A stretch of DNA of 64,000 nt from Bacteroidota bacterium (lineage in GTDB: Bacteria > Bacteroidota > Bacteroidia > Bacteroidales > Porphyromonadaceae), in contig JAEWWU010000006.1 of assembly GCA_023396255.1 (NCBI GenBank), forward strand, positions 62,001 through 126,000. Direction: 5' to 3'. A program made the position numbers and the translations under genes. Below the pieces are notes generated by a model that was not told the DNA's origin, did not search any database, and saw only the letters and a list, made by a program, of their open reading frames with translations. Shown here one piece after another: positions 1 through 7,668 of this stretch. The stretch's first letter is position 1, and every line of letters starts with the position of its first letter.

Positions 1-241
1 AATTGGTTATTTCGCCGTCAAAGATCTTGTTGATTTCCGGGGTAGTTAGAATACGGGCCCTATTTTTCTCATTTATGTAGAGCGAATACCCTTCTTCTAC
101 GGCAGGAGAACGGAACAAACCCACCCCTTCACTGAAAAGGAAAAGAGTAATCAACAAGATCGTAATCCCGGTAATCATTCCACTGAGGGTAAAAAGGGAT
201 TCAATGGCTTTCTCAAACACCTTTTTGATCTGTTTTTTCAT
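1..241 (-). CDS. pstC: Phosphate ABC transporter permease PstC, N-terminal part (cut by window edge)
   Basis: The first 80 codons are visible; the rest lies beyond the window start. PstC is one of the two inner-membrane permease subunits of the high-affinity phosphate importer. The start is the ATG at 239-241, 50 bp downstream of the pstS stop, so the two are probably co-transcribed. A basic N-terminus is followed by one hydrophobic segment (about residues 20-40) and then a soluble stretch in place of the usual quick return to the membrane. That stretch ends in a segment (about 66-80, IFDGEITN) resembling PstS residues 115-130 (IFTGKIRN), as if part of a phosphate-binding fold were inserted after TM1. 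The identification rests on position next to pstS and on the N-terminal pattern; the permease core is not visible. Confidence 0.82.
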   Translation of the reverse strand, partial: MKKQIKKVFEKAIESLFTLSGMITGITILLITLFLFSEGVGLFRSPAVEEGYSLYINEKNRARILTTPEINKIFDGEITN

Positions 242-291
242 AGTACTTCGACAAGAAAGGATGGAGCTCAGTTGATCTTCTTTAGAGGAAA

Positions 292-1107
292 CTACTTTAC
301 CTCCACAAACCCTATCTCTGATACTATTTTCTGTCCCTGCCCGGAGAGAACATAATCGATAAAAGGTTTCACTTTTGTTTCCGCACGACTATCATAATAG
401 TAATAGAGCGGACGCACAATGGGGTAAGTTTTGTTTTTTGCGCTGGCTATTGATGGAGTTGTGTATTTTTTACTCGAATCGAAAGACACTGCAAGAGGTT
501 TAACCTTCCGATTCAAATAAGCCAGCCCCACATATCCTATCGCCCCTGGGGTTTGGCTTACCGATTGGATAATAGCCCCGGTAGCCGGCATACTCATAAT
601 CCCATTCATATAGTTTTTATTTTTCAAAACAATCTCTTTGAAAAACTCATACGTACCGGAAGAAGTTTCTCGAGAATAGGGAATTATTTTAAGGTCAGCA
701 CCTCCGACCTCTTTCCAGTTTCTAATTTTTCCGGTAAAAATGTCCTCCAATTGCTTACGAGTAAGCTTGCTTATCTTATTGGAAGGATGCACCACCACCG
801 CTAAAGCATCATAAGCAACCACGACTTCACGTACTGTGCGGTTCATTTGTTTTAGTTTCTGACGTTCCGAAAATTTAATACGTCGAGAAGCTTGGGCTAT
901 ATCGGTGGTATTGGAGAGAATGGCAGCAATACCTACCCCACTTCCTCCCCCCGATACAGTGATGCGTGCCGAGGGATTAACCTTCATATAGCTTTCGGCC
1001 TCCTTTTGGGAAAGAGGGAGCACCGTGTCCGACCCCTTGATGCGTTGGGCTTGGAGAACCGCTGCAATAGTCAGGAAGAAAACAAAGAGTAAGAAATACT
1101 TTTTCAT
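292..1107 (-). CDS. pstS: Periplasmic phosphate-binding protein PstS
   Basis: This protein of 271 residues captures phosphate and delivers it to the PstCAB importer. The ATG at 1105-1107 is chosen over one 33 bp upstream because it gives a clean signal peptide (residues 1-20, MKKYFLLF...LQA) and because the upstream ATG lies almost on the predicted transcription start. Phosphate-loop motifs typical of PstS are present: GSDTVLP (25-31), SGGGSGVG (52-59) and SRETSSGT (145-152). The gene lies between a phosphate-selective porin upstream and pstC downstream, all on the minus strand. Its promoter carries four tandem Pho-type boxes, so it is expected to be induced by phosphate starvation. Confidence 0.95.
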   Translation of the reverse strand: MKKYFLLFVFFLTIAAVLQAQRIKGSDTVLPLSQKEAESYMKVNPSARITVSGGGSGVGIAAILSNTTDIAQASRRIKFSERQKLKQMNRTVREVVVAYDALAVVVHPSNKISKLTRKQLEDIFTGKIRNWKEVGGADLKIIPYSRETSSGTYEFFKEIVLKNKNYMNGIMSMPATGAIIQSVSQTPGAIGYVGLAYLNRKVKPLAVSFDSSKKYTTPSIASAKNKTYPIVRPLYYYYDSRAETKVKPFIDYVLSGQGQKIVSEIGFVEVK

Positions 1108-1139
1108 TGGTCTAATATTTACATTATTGTTGTGCACCA

Positions 1140-1199
1140 CAAAGCTATGGATGAGTTGTTACACAGTTGTTGCAGCCTTGTTACAGTTTGGTTACAAAA
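1140..1199 (-). promoter_or_regulatory. pstS promoter: -7 element plus four tandem Pho-type boxes
   Basis: Read on the minus strand, 1156-1199 holds four 11-bp units of the form TGTAACA-N4 (units: TGTAACC, TGTAACA, TGCAACA, TGTAACA). This 7+4 arrangement is that of PhoB/PhoP boxes. Eight bases downstream is TAGCTTTG (1140-1147), a perfect Bacteroidetes -7 element. The boxes occupy the place of the -33 element, as in PhoB-activated promoters of other phyla. The same layout occurs before the porin at 2539-2599. Confidence 0.78.
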
Positions 1200-1239
1200 A
1201 AACGATCGGCCACTCTTTTTTAGGGAAGTCTTTTACTTC

Positions 1240-2505
1240 TTAGAATTTGTATTGCAAAGCCAGTGTAATGCGATCGTCTTTACGATCTTGGTCATAAGTT
1301 GCCAAAAGGGAGGAAACCTCTTGATATACCCTTTCGTAATATCCCGTCAGCTTCAGAGATGGGCCAAGGTGATAGTATATTCCCATTCCTATGGTTTGGT
1401 GCATAATATCTGCCGGACCCGTGTTTTTCCATTCTCCAATACTGTTACCTTGAATAAGGGTATTGGGATCATACCAATCGTACTTGGCGAAGGAGGCAAC
1501 GGGAAGTGTTCCCCAATCTTGTACACAAAGGAGGTAACCTCCTTGAAACGGTCTTACAAAAGTGTCCTCCTTCGGTAGGGTGGAGCTATTGGGACTCTTA
1601 CTCGATTGTCGATTTCCCGGCTGCCGTCCTCCAATCCATTCGGCACGGATTTGTGTCAATCCCCAATCAGTAAAAAATGATAACTGTCCATCTACTCCTG
1701 CATAGATACGTTTGGAATACCGCCCAATATTTTCGGAGATCTCGTTAGCCACAAAACCGGATGAGGTCATAGAGAAGACAGTAGCGGAGCCTTGATAAAC
1801 ACCTCCATAGTAGAACGACCCTCCTATACCCCACTTCATAGAATTACCCTCTACCTTAGAAGCCGAGAGGCGACCCACAAAATCGAACCGACTGTCCGGG
1901 GCTTGTTTTATGCCATTTCCTGCGACAAGACCGGCGTTGAGTTGTAAAAAGTGCCACTCAGAATTTTTAGGAGCTTGCAACGCAATCATCCCTCCCAAAT
2001 CTCTTTCATTGGGAAATAATGTTTGTACAATTGTTGAGCGTTCTGGGCTTTCCCTTAAAGAAGATGAGTACCCTATTTCGTGACCGAAAGGGCGATTAAA
2101 AACTCCCACACGAAACCAACTGAACTGGTTCCCGAGGACTTTTACTTGGATATAAGCATCCTTGAGCCCTATCCCTTTTTCCGTTACGTCTATTTGCAGC
2201 ACTCCGGAAGCCATCTTATCGCTGTAAGATGCTTTGAGACGACCTCGACGAACTCCGATACGAGCAAACGCGTGTGCCGAAGACTCGTTGCCACTCCCCA
2301 CAGAAAGTGAAGCCTTGGGCATTCCCCACTGCATATAGCTTTGAATGTATCCGGAGATTTTCAAACTTGGCTTCTTCGGCTCTTTTTCCGAGGGAGGAGT
2401 AGTTATCTCCGAATGAATTGCAGGAACAGAAGAGGTTTCTTTTTGAGCCGAAAGGATGTTCCAACCCAATAACACAAGAGCAGTTGCAATGATTTTCTTT
2501 TTCAT
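1240..2505 (-). CDS. Phosphate-selective porin of the OprO/OprP type
   Basis: This 421-residue protein is an outer-membrane beta-barrel expected to let phosphate or polyphosphate through the outer membrane. The ATG at 2503-2505 gives a standard signal peptide (MKKKIIATALVLLGWNILSAQ, residues 1-21); an in-frame ATG 36 bp upstream would start almost at the predicted transcription start. After a short Pro/Glu-rich linker the chain shows alternating amphipathic strands and ends in an aromatic residue (LQYKF), the usual signal for barrel insertion. The stretch RIGVRRGRLKASY and the later RVGVFNRPFGHE resemble the porin O/P family. Its position upstream of pstS and its own Pho-box promoter support a role in phosphate uptake. 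Substrate selectivity is inferred. Confidence 0.8.
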   Translation of the reverse strand: MKKKIIATALVLLGWNILSAQKETSSVPAIHSEITTPPSEKEPKKPSLKISGYIQSYMQWGMPKASLSVGSGNESSAHAFARIGVRRGRLKASYSDKMASGVLQIDVTEKGIGLKDAYIQVKVLGNQFSWFRVGVFNRPFGHEIGYSSSLRESPERSTIVQTLFPNERDLGGMIALQAPKNSEWHFLQLNAGLVAGNGIKQAPDSRFDFVGRLSASKVEGNSMKWGIGGSFYYGGVYQGSATVFSMTSSGFVANEISENIGRYSKRIYAGVDGQLSFFTDWGLTQIRAEWIGGRQPGNRQSSKSPNSSTLPKEDTFVRPFQGGYLLCVQDWGTLPVASFAKYDWYDPNTLIQGNSIGEWKNTGPADIMHQTIGMGIYYHLGPSLKLTGYYERVYQEVSSLLATYDQDRKDDRITLALQYKF

Positions 2506-2538
2506 CGGTTTTATCAATAAATGGTTGATTTTACGTCG

Positions 2539-2599
2539 CAAAACTATTGTTTCAATGTTACATCCGAGTTATAAACCTGTTACAAATCTGCTACATTGC
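2539..2599 (-). promoter_or_regulatory. Porin promoter: -7 element plus four tandem Pho-type boxes
   Basis: Read on the minus strand, 2556-2599 contains four 11-bp units: TGTAGCA, TGTAACA, TATAACT and TGTAACA, each followed by four variable bases. TAGTTTTG (2539-2546) is a TAnnTTTG -7 element. The spacing from box array to -7 element is the same as at pstS, so both genes probably belong to one phosphate-starvation regulon. Confidence 0.77.
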
Positions 2600-2695
2600 A
2601 ATTCCTTTCCTCCCTATTCCTAACCCATTCTCTTGTGTCTTTTTGTTGTTGCCTGTTAATGCTCTCTTCTCGATTTATAATCCTTTAAGAACAAA

Positions 2696-2730
2696 AAAAC
2701 GCATAGCGGCCAGAAACCGTTATGCGTTTT
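2696..2730 (-). terminator. Terminator after trigger factor
   Basis: AAAACGCATAGCGG (2696-2709) pairs with CCGTTATGCGTTTT (2717-2730) with one G-U pair. On the minus strand the hairpin runs into a T-tract, so it ends the trigger factor transcript about 50 bp after its stop codon. Confidence 0.85.
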
Positions 2731-2782
2731 CCAATCCTCTGTCGAGGATAAAAGAGGGCAAAATCCTCTTATGTATTACTTC

Positions 2783-4204
2783 TTACTCTTGAACTTTGGC
2801 ATCTTCTTCGGCATAAGTAGAAACTTCTTCTTCCTCTTGTGCCTCGACATTTCCGCCACTAAGTTCTCTAAAGATGGCTTGAGCCTCTTCCTTGGTGATA
2901 TTGGTTATATCCAAGGTCACATTTTCCTTGATATAACGGCAAACCTTGTTGTCGAAAATACGAATACGTGCTTGAGCATCGTCTCCCTTCTTGATCTGGT
3001 CTTCGGCCAAACGCTCAAGGATAGACTCTACCTGCTCTCCGGAAGCACCTCCAAAATATCCTCGATACATATCCTTGTAGTACTGCTTGAGGTCTTCATT
3101 GGTAACTTCTATCTGCGCTTTCTCTGCCAATTCTTGAAGAGCTATTTGGGCAATAAGAGTCGGACGTTGCGCCTCGTACATCGGAACAAATTCCTCTTCG
3201 GGAAGATGCTTCTCGTTAAGCATCAGCTTGAGTGAGTGATCGGGCAACTCAACATCGGCAAAATGCTCTGCCAAATATTTGTACACTTCTCCGATAAAAA
3301 GAGAGAAAGAGGCCTCGTCATTGCCTTCTTGGATTCTCTGACGAATAGCATTGCGAAAATCTTCCTCTGTTTCTCCTTCCTGTCCTGCACCAAAAACTTC
3401 GGCAAAAAGCTCCTTAGAAAGAGCTCTCTCGCGAGGTTCGGTAATTCGCTCTACGGAGAACTGCAGGGTAACATCCTTTACCTGATCTATACTACTCTTG
3501 TCGATTCCCAAGAGAGAAACAATTTCAGCTTCGTTATTGTCAAAAGCAACTGCAGGTACAAACGAAACAATACCTCCCTTTTGAGAAGTTTGGAATGCTT
3601 TCTTAGTAGCCTCATCTTTGATATAGTCGGCTATAAGCATTGCATTTTCTTTTTCCAAAGAAACTCCTGCTGCATCAACCCCTTCTATTTTTCCGTAAAA
3701 AATAGCTCTCTCGTGAGTCGATTGCTCAACGTCTACGGGTTCTACGGCAGAAGCGCGGAACTGTTTGTAGCGTTCTTCTACATCTTCTTCCTCTACTGTA
3801 ATATTTTTCCAAGGTAAAGTCAACTGCTCACTGACCTCGAAATTGAATTTGGGAGCAACCCCCACAAGAAAAGTAATTGTATAGGCCTTTGCAGGTGCCG
3901 AGAAATCGTCTTCCGGCTCAATTGCCGAAACATCAGTGGTACCCATCCGACGGATTTGGTTTTCACCTATATATTTGGAGAGTTGGCTAGTGGCCTGCTC
4001 CATAATTGCATTATAGCGAATCTCTCTACCGTGCTTTTTTTCGATAACACTTTTGGGAACTTGTCCGGTTCTAAACCCGGGCATCTGAATTCTCTTACGA
4101 GTGTTCTTGATTGCGTCTTCGACCTGTTTTTGGTAATCCTCCGGTGCAACCTCTACTTTCACTTGTAGTAGAGAACCGGGCAACTGTTCTTGTTTAATCT
4201 CCAT
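2783..4204 (-). CDS. tig: Trigger factor, ribosome-associated chaperone
   Basis: Trigger factor (473 residues) binds near the ribosomal exit tunnel and shields nascent chains. The ribosome-docking signature G-F-R-x-G-x-x-P is present at residues 43-50 (GFRTGQVP) in the N-terminal domain, followed by KSVIEKKHG. The FKBP-like middle domain (about 160-250) is divergent, as is usual in Bacteroidetes, and the C-terminal helical arm ends in an acidic tail rich in Glu. The gene stands alone, with its own promoter (4252-4282) and a strong terminator. Length and start fit the family. Confidence 0.95.
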   Translation of the reverse strand: MEIKQEQLPGSLLQVKVEVAPEDYQKQVEDAIKNTRKRIQMPGFRTGQVPKSVIEKKHGREIRYNAIMEQATSQLSKYIGENQIRRMGTTDVSAIEPEDDFSAPAKAYTITFLVGVAPKFNFEVSEQLTLPWKNITVEEEDVEERYKQFRASAVEPVDVEQSTHERAIFYGKIEGVDAAGVSLEKENAMLIADYIKDEATKKAFQTSQKGGIVSFVPAVAFDNNEAEIVSLLGIDKSSIDQVKDVTLQFSVERITEPRERALSKELFAEVFGAGQEGETEEDFRNAIRQRIQEGNDEASFSLFIGEVYKYLAEHFADVELPDHSLKLMLNEKHLPEEEFVPMYEAQRPTLIAQIALQELAEKAQIEVTNEDLKQYYKDMYRGYFGGASGEQVESILERLAEDQIKKGDDAQARIRIFDNKVCRYIKENVTLDITNITKEEAQAIFRELSGGNVEAQEEEEVSTYAEEDAKVQE

Positions 4205-4251
4205 TATATTTCAATGATAATCTTTGATTGCACGTAAATTTCTATGGGCGA

Positions 4252-4282
4252 CAAAGTTAGTATAATTAGGGTTTTCTTGCAA
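4252..4282 (-). promoter_or_regulatory. Promoter of trigger factor gene
   Basis: On the minus strand, TTG (4280-4282), 20 bases, then TAACTTTG (4252-4259) matches the Bacteroidetes housekeeping pattern TTTG-N19/20-TAnnTTTG. It lies about 50 bp upstream of the tig start codon. Confidence 0.7.
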
Positions 4283-4292
4283 GACAAACAAA

Positions 4293-4321
4293 AACCTCCG
4301 CTCAGAATTTGGGCGGAGGTT
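4293..4321 (-). terminator. Terminator after the Omp28-like gene
   Basis: AACCTCCGC (4293-4301) pairs perfectly with GCGGAGGTT (4313-4321). On the minus strand it is followed by TTTTTG. It closes the tlpA/DUF6029/Omp28 operon 40 bp after the last stop codon and sits just upstream of the tig promoter. Confidence 0.85.
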
Positions 4322-4360
4322 AGTTGTTGTAGATCCGTTTTACCTCAACGAGGCAAAGGC

Positions 4361-5176
4361 TTACTTCAAATCGGTAACGATAGCCTCGTACACTTCGTAG
4401 GTTTCACTATCGTAAACAAAAGCTACAACCTGACAATTGGTAAGAACAACGGTTTCGTTGGCAACTGCAAATTCGGCTGCATACTCCTGAGCCACCGAGT
4501 AGTCGGTTCCCCAAGTTCCGTTCAGAGCTTGACGCAACACGTGCTCGTGCTTATAGTCCTTAATTTTACCCAGGTCTTTGTCATCTTGTGGATAAATGAG
4601 ACCGTTTTCCAAGAGCCAAAGTTGCATTTTTAACTTGGGGTTGCTCTTTTGTGCTTCAGTGGCAGTTGCCTTTACTTTTACCGATATGGAACGACCTTTG
4701 GCTGAAGCCGAAAGTTCCATTTTGTAGAGCTGGGGCATTTTGGCTACCTGTGCAGCAAAAGCATTCCAAGTTGTGTAGGTGGTTGAGCAATATTTGCCAT
4801 CAAGCCCCACCAACTCTTTTCTGCTAAAAACCCCTGAGGGAAGACTTCCCTTGTCATAAACGCCAAAGAATCGGCAATACTCTTCTCCATCTTTGCTAAA
4901 AAGAGGATGTTGTTCGGGAGTAAAACTAACGTGCCCGTGAATACTTACCGGTATGGCGTGCCCTTTGAGCTGCTCTGCGGTACTGTGCACTACCTTGGCG
5001 GCCTGCGGACAATTGACACACTTAACACCCGTAAAATCTTCTATTAAAACAGTGCGAGAATAAGTATCTTCCACTTTGATCAAACGATCTTCCACCGGTA
5101 TCTGTTTGCAAGAGACTGCAAGCAGGGCAGGCAAAGCAATTGCTGTAGCTATTTTGATTATGATGTTCTTTTTCAT
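4361..5176 (-). CDS. Omp28-family outer-membrane lipoprotein
   Basis: This 271-residue lipoprotein has a type II signal peptide with lipobox Cys23 (LLAVSC). The mature part opens with VLIEDFTGVKCVNCP (43-57), the signature of Omp28-related proteins: a thioredoxin-like fold with a CxxC pair at Cys53/Cys56. The C-terminal half is a beta-rich domain. It is the last gene of a three-gene operon whose first gene encodes a TlpA-like thioredoxin, so a role in disulfide handling or in a surface complex with the neighbouring barrel is plausible but not shown. A second Omp28-like gene occurs at 16983-17870. Confidence 0.8.
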   Translation of the reverse strand: MKKNIIIKIATAIALPALLAVSCKQIPVEDRLIKVEDTYSRTVLIEDFTGVKCVNCPQAAKVVHSTAEQLKGHAIPVSIHGHVSFTPEQHPLFSKDGEEYCRFFGVYDKGSLPSGVFSRKELVGLDGKYCSTTYTTWNAFAAQVAKMPQLYKMELSASAKGRSISVKVKATATEAQKSNPKLKMQLWLLENGLIYPQDDKDLGKIKDYKHEHVLRQALNGTWGTDYSVAQEYAAEFAVANETVVLTNCQVVAFVYDSETYEVYEAIVTDLK

Positions 5177-5190
5177 CGTATAAAGCAGTA

Positions 5191-6969
5191 TTAGAAGTTA
5201 GCACTATATGAAAAGTAGAAACCCTTTGTTTGTGGCATCCAACGACATACACCTCCGGAACAGTTCATTCCGGCACGCGTGCGACCGTAAGCCAAAGAGA
5301 AGCGATGGCTTCCTTTGGAGTATGTGGCAGAAGCCATATAATAGTGCTCCTTGGTCATAGTCGAATTGTATTGATCCGAAATAGAGAACATAAAGTTGGG
5401 CAAGAGAGACAACTCTGCCATACCATACCACCAATCTCCCTCTGCTTGGCGAGAGTTGAGGTATTGCAATTCGGTACGGAGAGATACCTTGTTATTGAAT
5501 CGGTACTTAGCATCGAGAATAAAAATATTGCTCCAAACCAAGTCATTATTGATGGCGTGCCCTTCCACTACACGTTGGTTGTAGATCTGATGCATATAAG
5601 AGAATATAAAGCTGAAGTCCTTAGACAACTTCTTGGTAATCTCAACATCGAAATCGGAAAAATACAACTCACCCATTCCGAAGAACGGAGCTGTGTAGCC
5701 GTCTGTACCCATCAAAGATGCACTGTTGGCCGGATCTACTCCTTCGAGCCAGTTCTTTTTGAGTCCGCGAACGTGAGAGTAATTGAGCTTAATTCCCGTG
5801 CCGTATTTCCCACCCAAGAAAGTTTTACGTTTGAAGTTGTATCTAAACTCACCCTGCAATGCCCACTCTCCATCGGGTTGTGTGGCATAGGGATGCAGAG
5901 CCGCCAAGGCATAAGTATGGGTATTGGTAAAAGCCGGCAGATGGTTGATGTGCAAAGGATTACCCAACATAGATCTCTTGCTCAAGAGATTGAAGTTTTC
6001 GCTTCGCTTGGCCTGCAACAAGAAGCTCAACCCTTTTTGGCTGTAAGAGGTAGAGAACATAGCTACCGAACCCGGTTTGTAGATATACCCGTTAGAAGCC
6101 GTGGGGTCATTGCCTTTATAGGCATACTCTCCACTAAACACCAAGTCTCCTAAAGAGAGACGCATACGTCCACCAAAAGCAGGCACCTGCTTGGGTAGAT
6201 TAAGGCGATAAGCAACTCCGTCTCTACTGAGGAGAATGTCTTCTTGAGCCTCGTACTTAGATACCACTGAGGCACCCAAAGAGAGACCAATGCGTTGCTT
6301 TTGCATAGCTTTACTCCAACGATCGATATTCAGTTCGAGGTCTACCCCGGAAACATATCCTCTATTGGCATTAAAGAATTGGAAAGTGCGATCGAAGTAG
6401 TAACGCTGTTGCCCGGTCAAACCTTTGATATAAACCCCGTTGTATGGGTTAAGCACCACCTTGGCTCCACGAATGGCGTTGTCAATGCCTAAAGTGCGTT
6501 CTTCGTAAGATCTCAAAAGGATACCACTGCCGAACTGTTCATAAAAATCGCCCAAGGTTACCTCTGCCAAAGAGCCATAACGACCACTCAAATAGAAATG
6601 AGGAATGCCACGCCCACGCTCATCTTTACGACCGGGTAGCGGGTTGCTCAACTCTTCGAATCGAGTTCCAAATTCCAAATAATTATTGCGCAAGGTTGCG
6701 GTTATATAGCTGTTGCCCAACCAAGCCTTTTTGTCTGCATCGTCCGCCAAAGAAAAAAGCATATCGCTCTGCACGGAGAATTGAGCAGAAAAAGGGCGCC
6801 ACGCTTCCGGTTTTTTGAACAAAGGAGAGGTGGCAGAGCTTTGCGTTGCTACGATTGCAGGCGTTGGGGGCGGAGTCAAAAGCGCACTTGGAACAGAATC
6901 GGTTGAAGTTGCCATCAATGCCGCAGGCAATAGAGCCAGAGAGGCCATAAAGGTAGTTTTCAATCTCAT
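5191..6969 (-). CDS. Outer-membrane protein of the DUF6029 type
   Basis: This protein of 592 residues has a cleavable signal peptide (MRLKTTFMASLALLPAALMA) and a long series of short amphipathic strands ending in YFSYSANF, which indicates a large outer-membrane barrel. The ATG at 6967-6969 is preferred because the longer reading has a charged extension ahead of the signal peptide. Proteins of this type commonly precede an Omp28-like lipoprotein in Bacteroidales; I recall that family as DUF6029, but the assignment is from memory. The stop codon lies 14 bp from the Omp28-like start, so the two are co-translated neighbours. Function is unknown. Confidence 0.68.
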   Translation of the reverse strand: MRLKTTFMASLALLPAALMATSTDSVPSALLTPPPTPAIVATQSSATSPLFKKPEAWRPFSAQFSVQSDMLFSLADDADKKAWLGNSYITATLRNNYLEFGTRFEELSNPLPGRKDERGRGIPHFYLSGRYGSLAEVTLGDFYEQFGSGILLRSYEERTLGIDNAIRGAKVVLNPYNGVYIKGLTGQQRYYFDRTFQFFNANRGYVSGVDLELNIDRWSKAMQKQRIGLSLGASVVSKYEAQEDILLSRDGVAYRLNLPKQVPAFGGRMRLSLGDLVFSGEYAYKGNDPTASNGYIYKPGSVAMFSTSYSQKGLSFLLQAKRSENFNLLSKRSMLGNPLHINHLPAFTNTHTYALAALHPYATQPDGEWALQGEFRYNFKRKTFLGGKYGTGIKLNYSHVRGLKKNWLEGVDPANSASLMGTDGYTAPFFGMGELYFSDFDVEITKKLSKDFSFIFSYMHQIYNQRVVEGHAINNDLVWSNIFILDAKYRFNNKVSLRTELQYLNSRQAEGDWWYGMAELSLLPNFMFSISDQYNSTMTKEHYYMASATYSKGSHRFSLAYGRTRAGMNCSGGVCRWMPQTKGFYFSYSANF

Positions 6970-7084
6970 AATGGTTTTCCTTTCTATAAAAAAATTGTGG
7001 ATTGTTGCTTTGGTCGCACTATTTTGTAGAAACAATCCGTACATCCAAGCCAACAATCCACAATCAAACTAAAACAACAAGCTA

Positions 7085-7588
7085 TTATTTGTTTTCAGAT
7101 TCGGCAGCGAGCAACTCGCGTACCTTTACAATAAGTTCCTCTTCCGATCCCTCTGTATAACCACTGTGTGAATAGTAAACCTTACCGGAGCCATCAATGA
7201 CAAATACAGCAGGAATGAGGTTTACGTTCATAGCACGTTTGAAGTCCGAGTTGGAGTCCAAAAGCACCTCATAGTTCCAGCCCAACCCGGCAACCAATGG
7301 TTTTACACGTTCTGTGTTTTGACCCTCATCAATAGAAATGGCCACTAACTTAACCCCTGTTTCGTCTTGCCAGTCTGCATACACTTCATTGATGGCTTTC
7401 AGCTCGCGCAAGCAAGGTTTGCACCAAGTAGCAAAGAAACTGATGATAAAGGGTTTTCCTTCGTTGTTCAGCTCTGCTGTATTTACCGATTTTCCTTCAA
7501 GATCTTTGAGTTCTACCGATGGCAATTGTGCCACAGCTGCCACAGCCAACGTAAGCACAGCTGATAGGGCAAAAATCATTCTTCTCAT
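7085..7588 (-). CDS. TlpA-like periplasmic thiol-disulfide oxidoreductase
   Basis: This exported thioredoxin-fold protein of 167 residues has a signal peptide at 1-20. The active-site motif WCKPC (55-59) lies in the expected FFATWCKPCL context, and the cis-proline loop is at Pro126 (NLIPAVFVI). Such proteins reduce or isomerise disulfides, or resolve oxidised partner proteins, in the periplasm. It is the first gene of the operon with the DUF6029-type barrel and the Omp28-like lipoprotein, which itself has a CxxC motif and could be its redox partner (inference). A consensus promoter lies at 7637-7668. Confidence 0.88.
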   Translation of the reverse strand: MRRMIFALSAVLTLAVAAVAQLPSVELKDLEGKSVNTAELNNEGKPFIISFFATWCKPCLRELKAINEVYADWQDETGVKLVAISIDEGQNTERVKPLVAGLGWNYEVLLDSNSDFKRAMNVNLIPAVFVIDGSGKVYYSHSGYTEGSEEELIVKVRELLAAESENK

Positions 7589-7636
7589 TGTTGTTCAATT
7601 TAGAATTTGGGTATTCAATTATCTATATTCGCGAAG

Positions 7637-7668
7637 CAAATATACATCCTTTGTCTCTTTTTTGCAAA
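7637..7668 (-). promoter_or_regulatory. Promoter of the tlpA/DUF6029/Omp28 operon
   Basis: On the minus strand, TTTG (7665-7668), 20 bases, then TATATTTG (7637-7644): an exact match to the Bacteroidetes consensus, about 50 bp upstream of the first start codon. Confidence 0.78.

Noticed and set aside
1132..1578. 148-codon plus-strand frame opposite the end of the porin gene
   Set aside because: It runs antisense to the porin and over the Pho boxes; no domain, not plausible as a gene.
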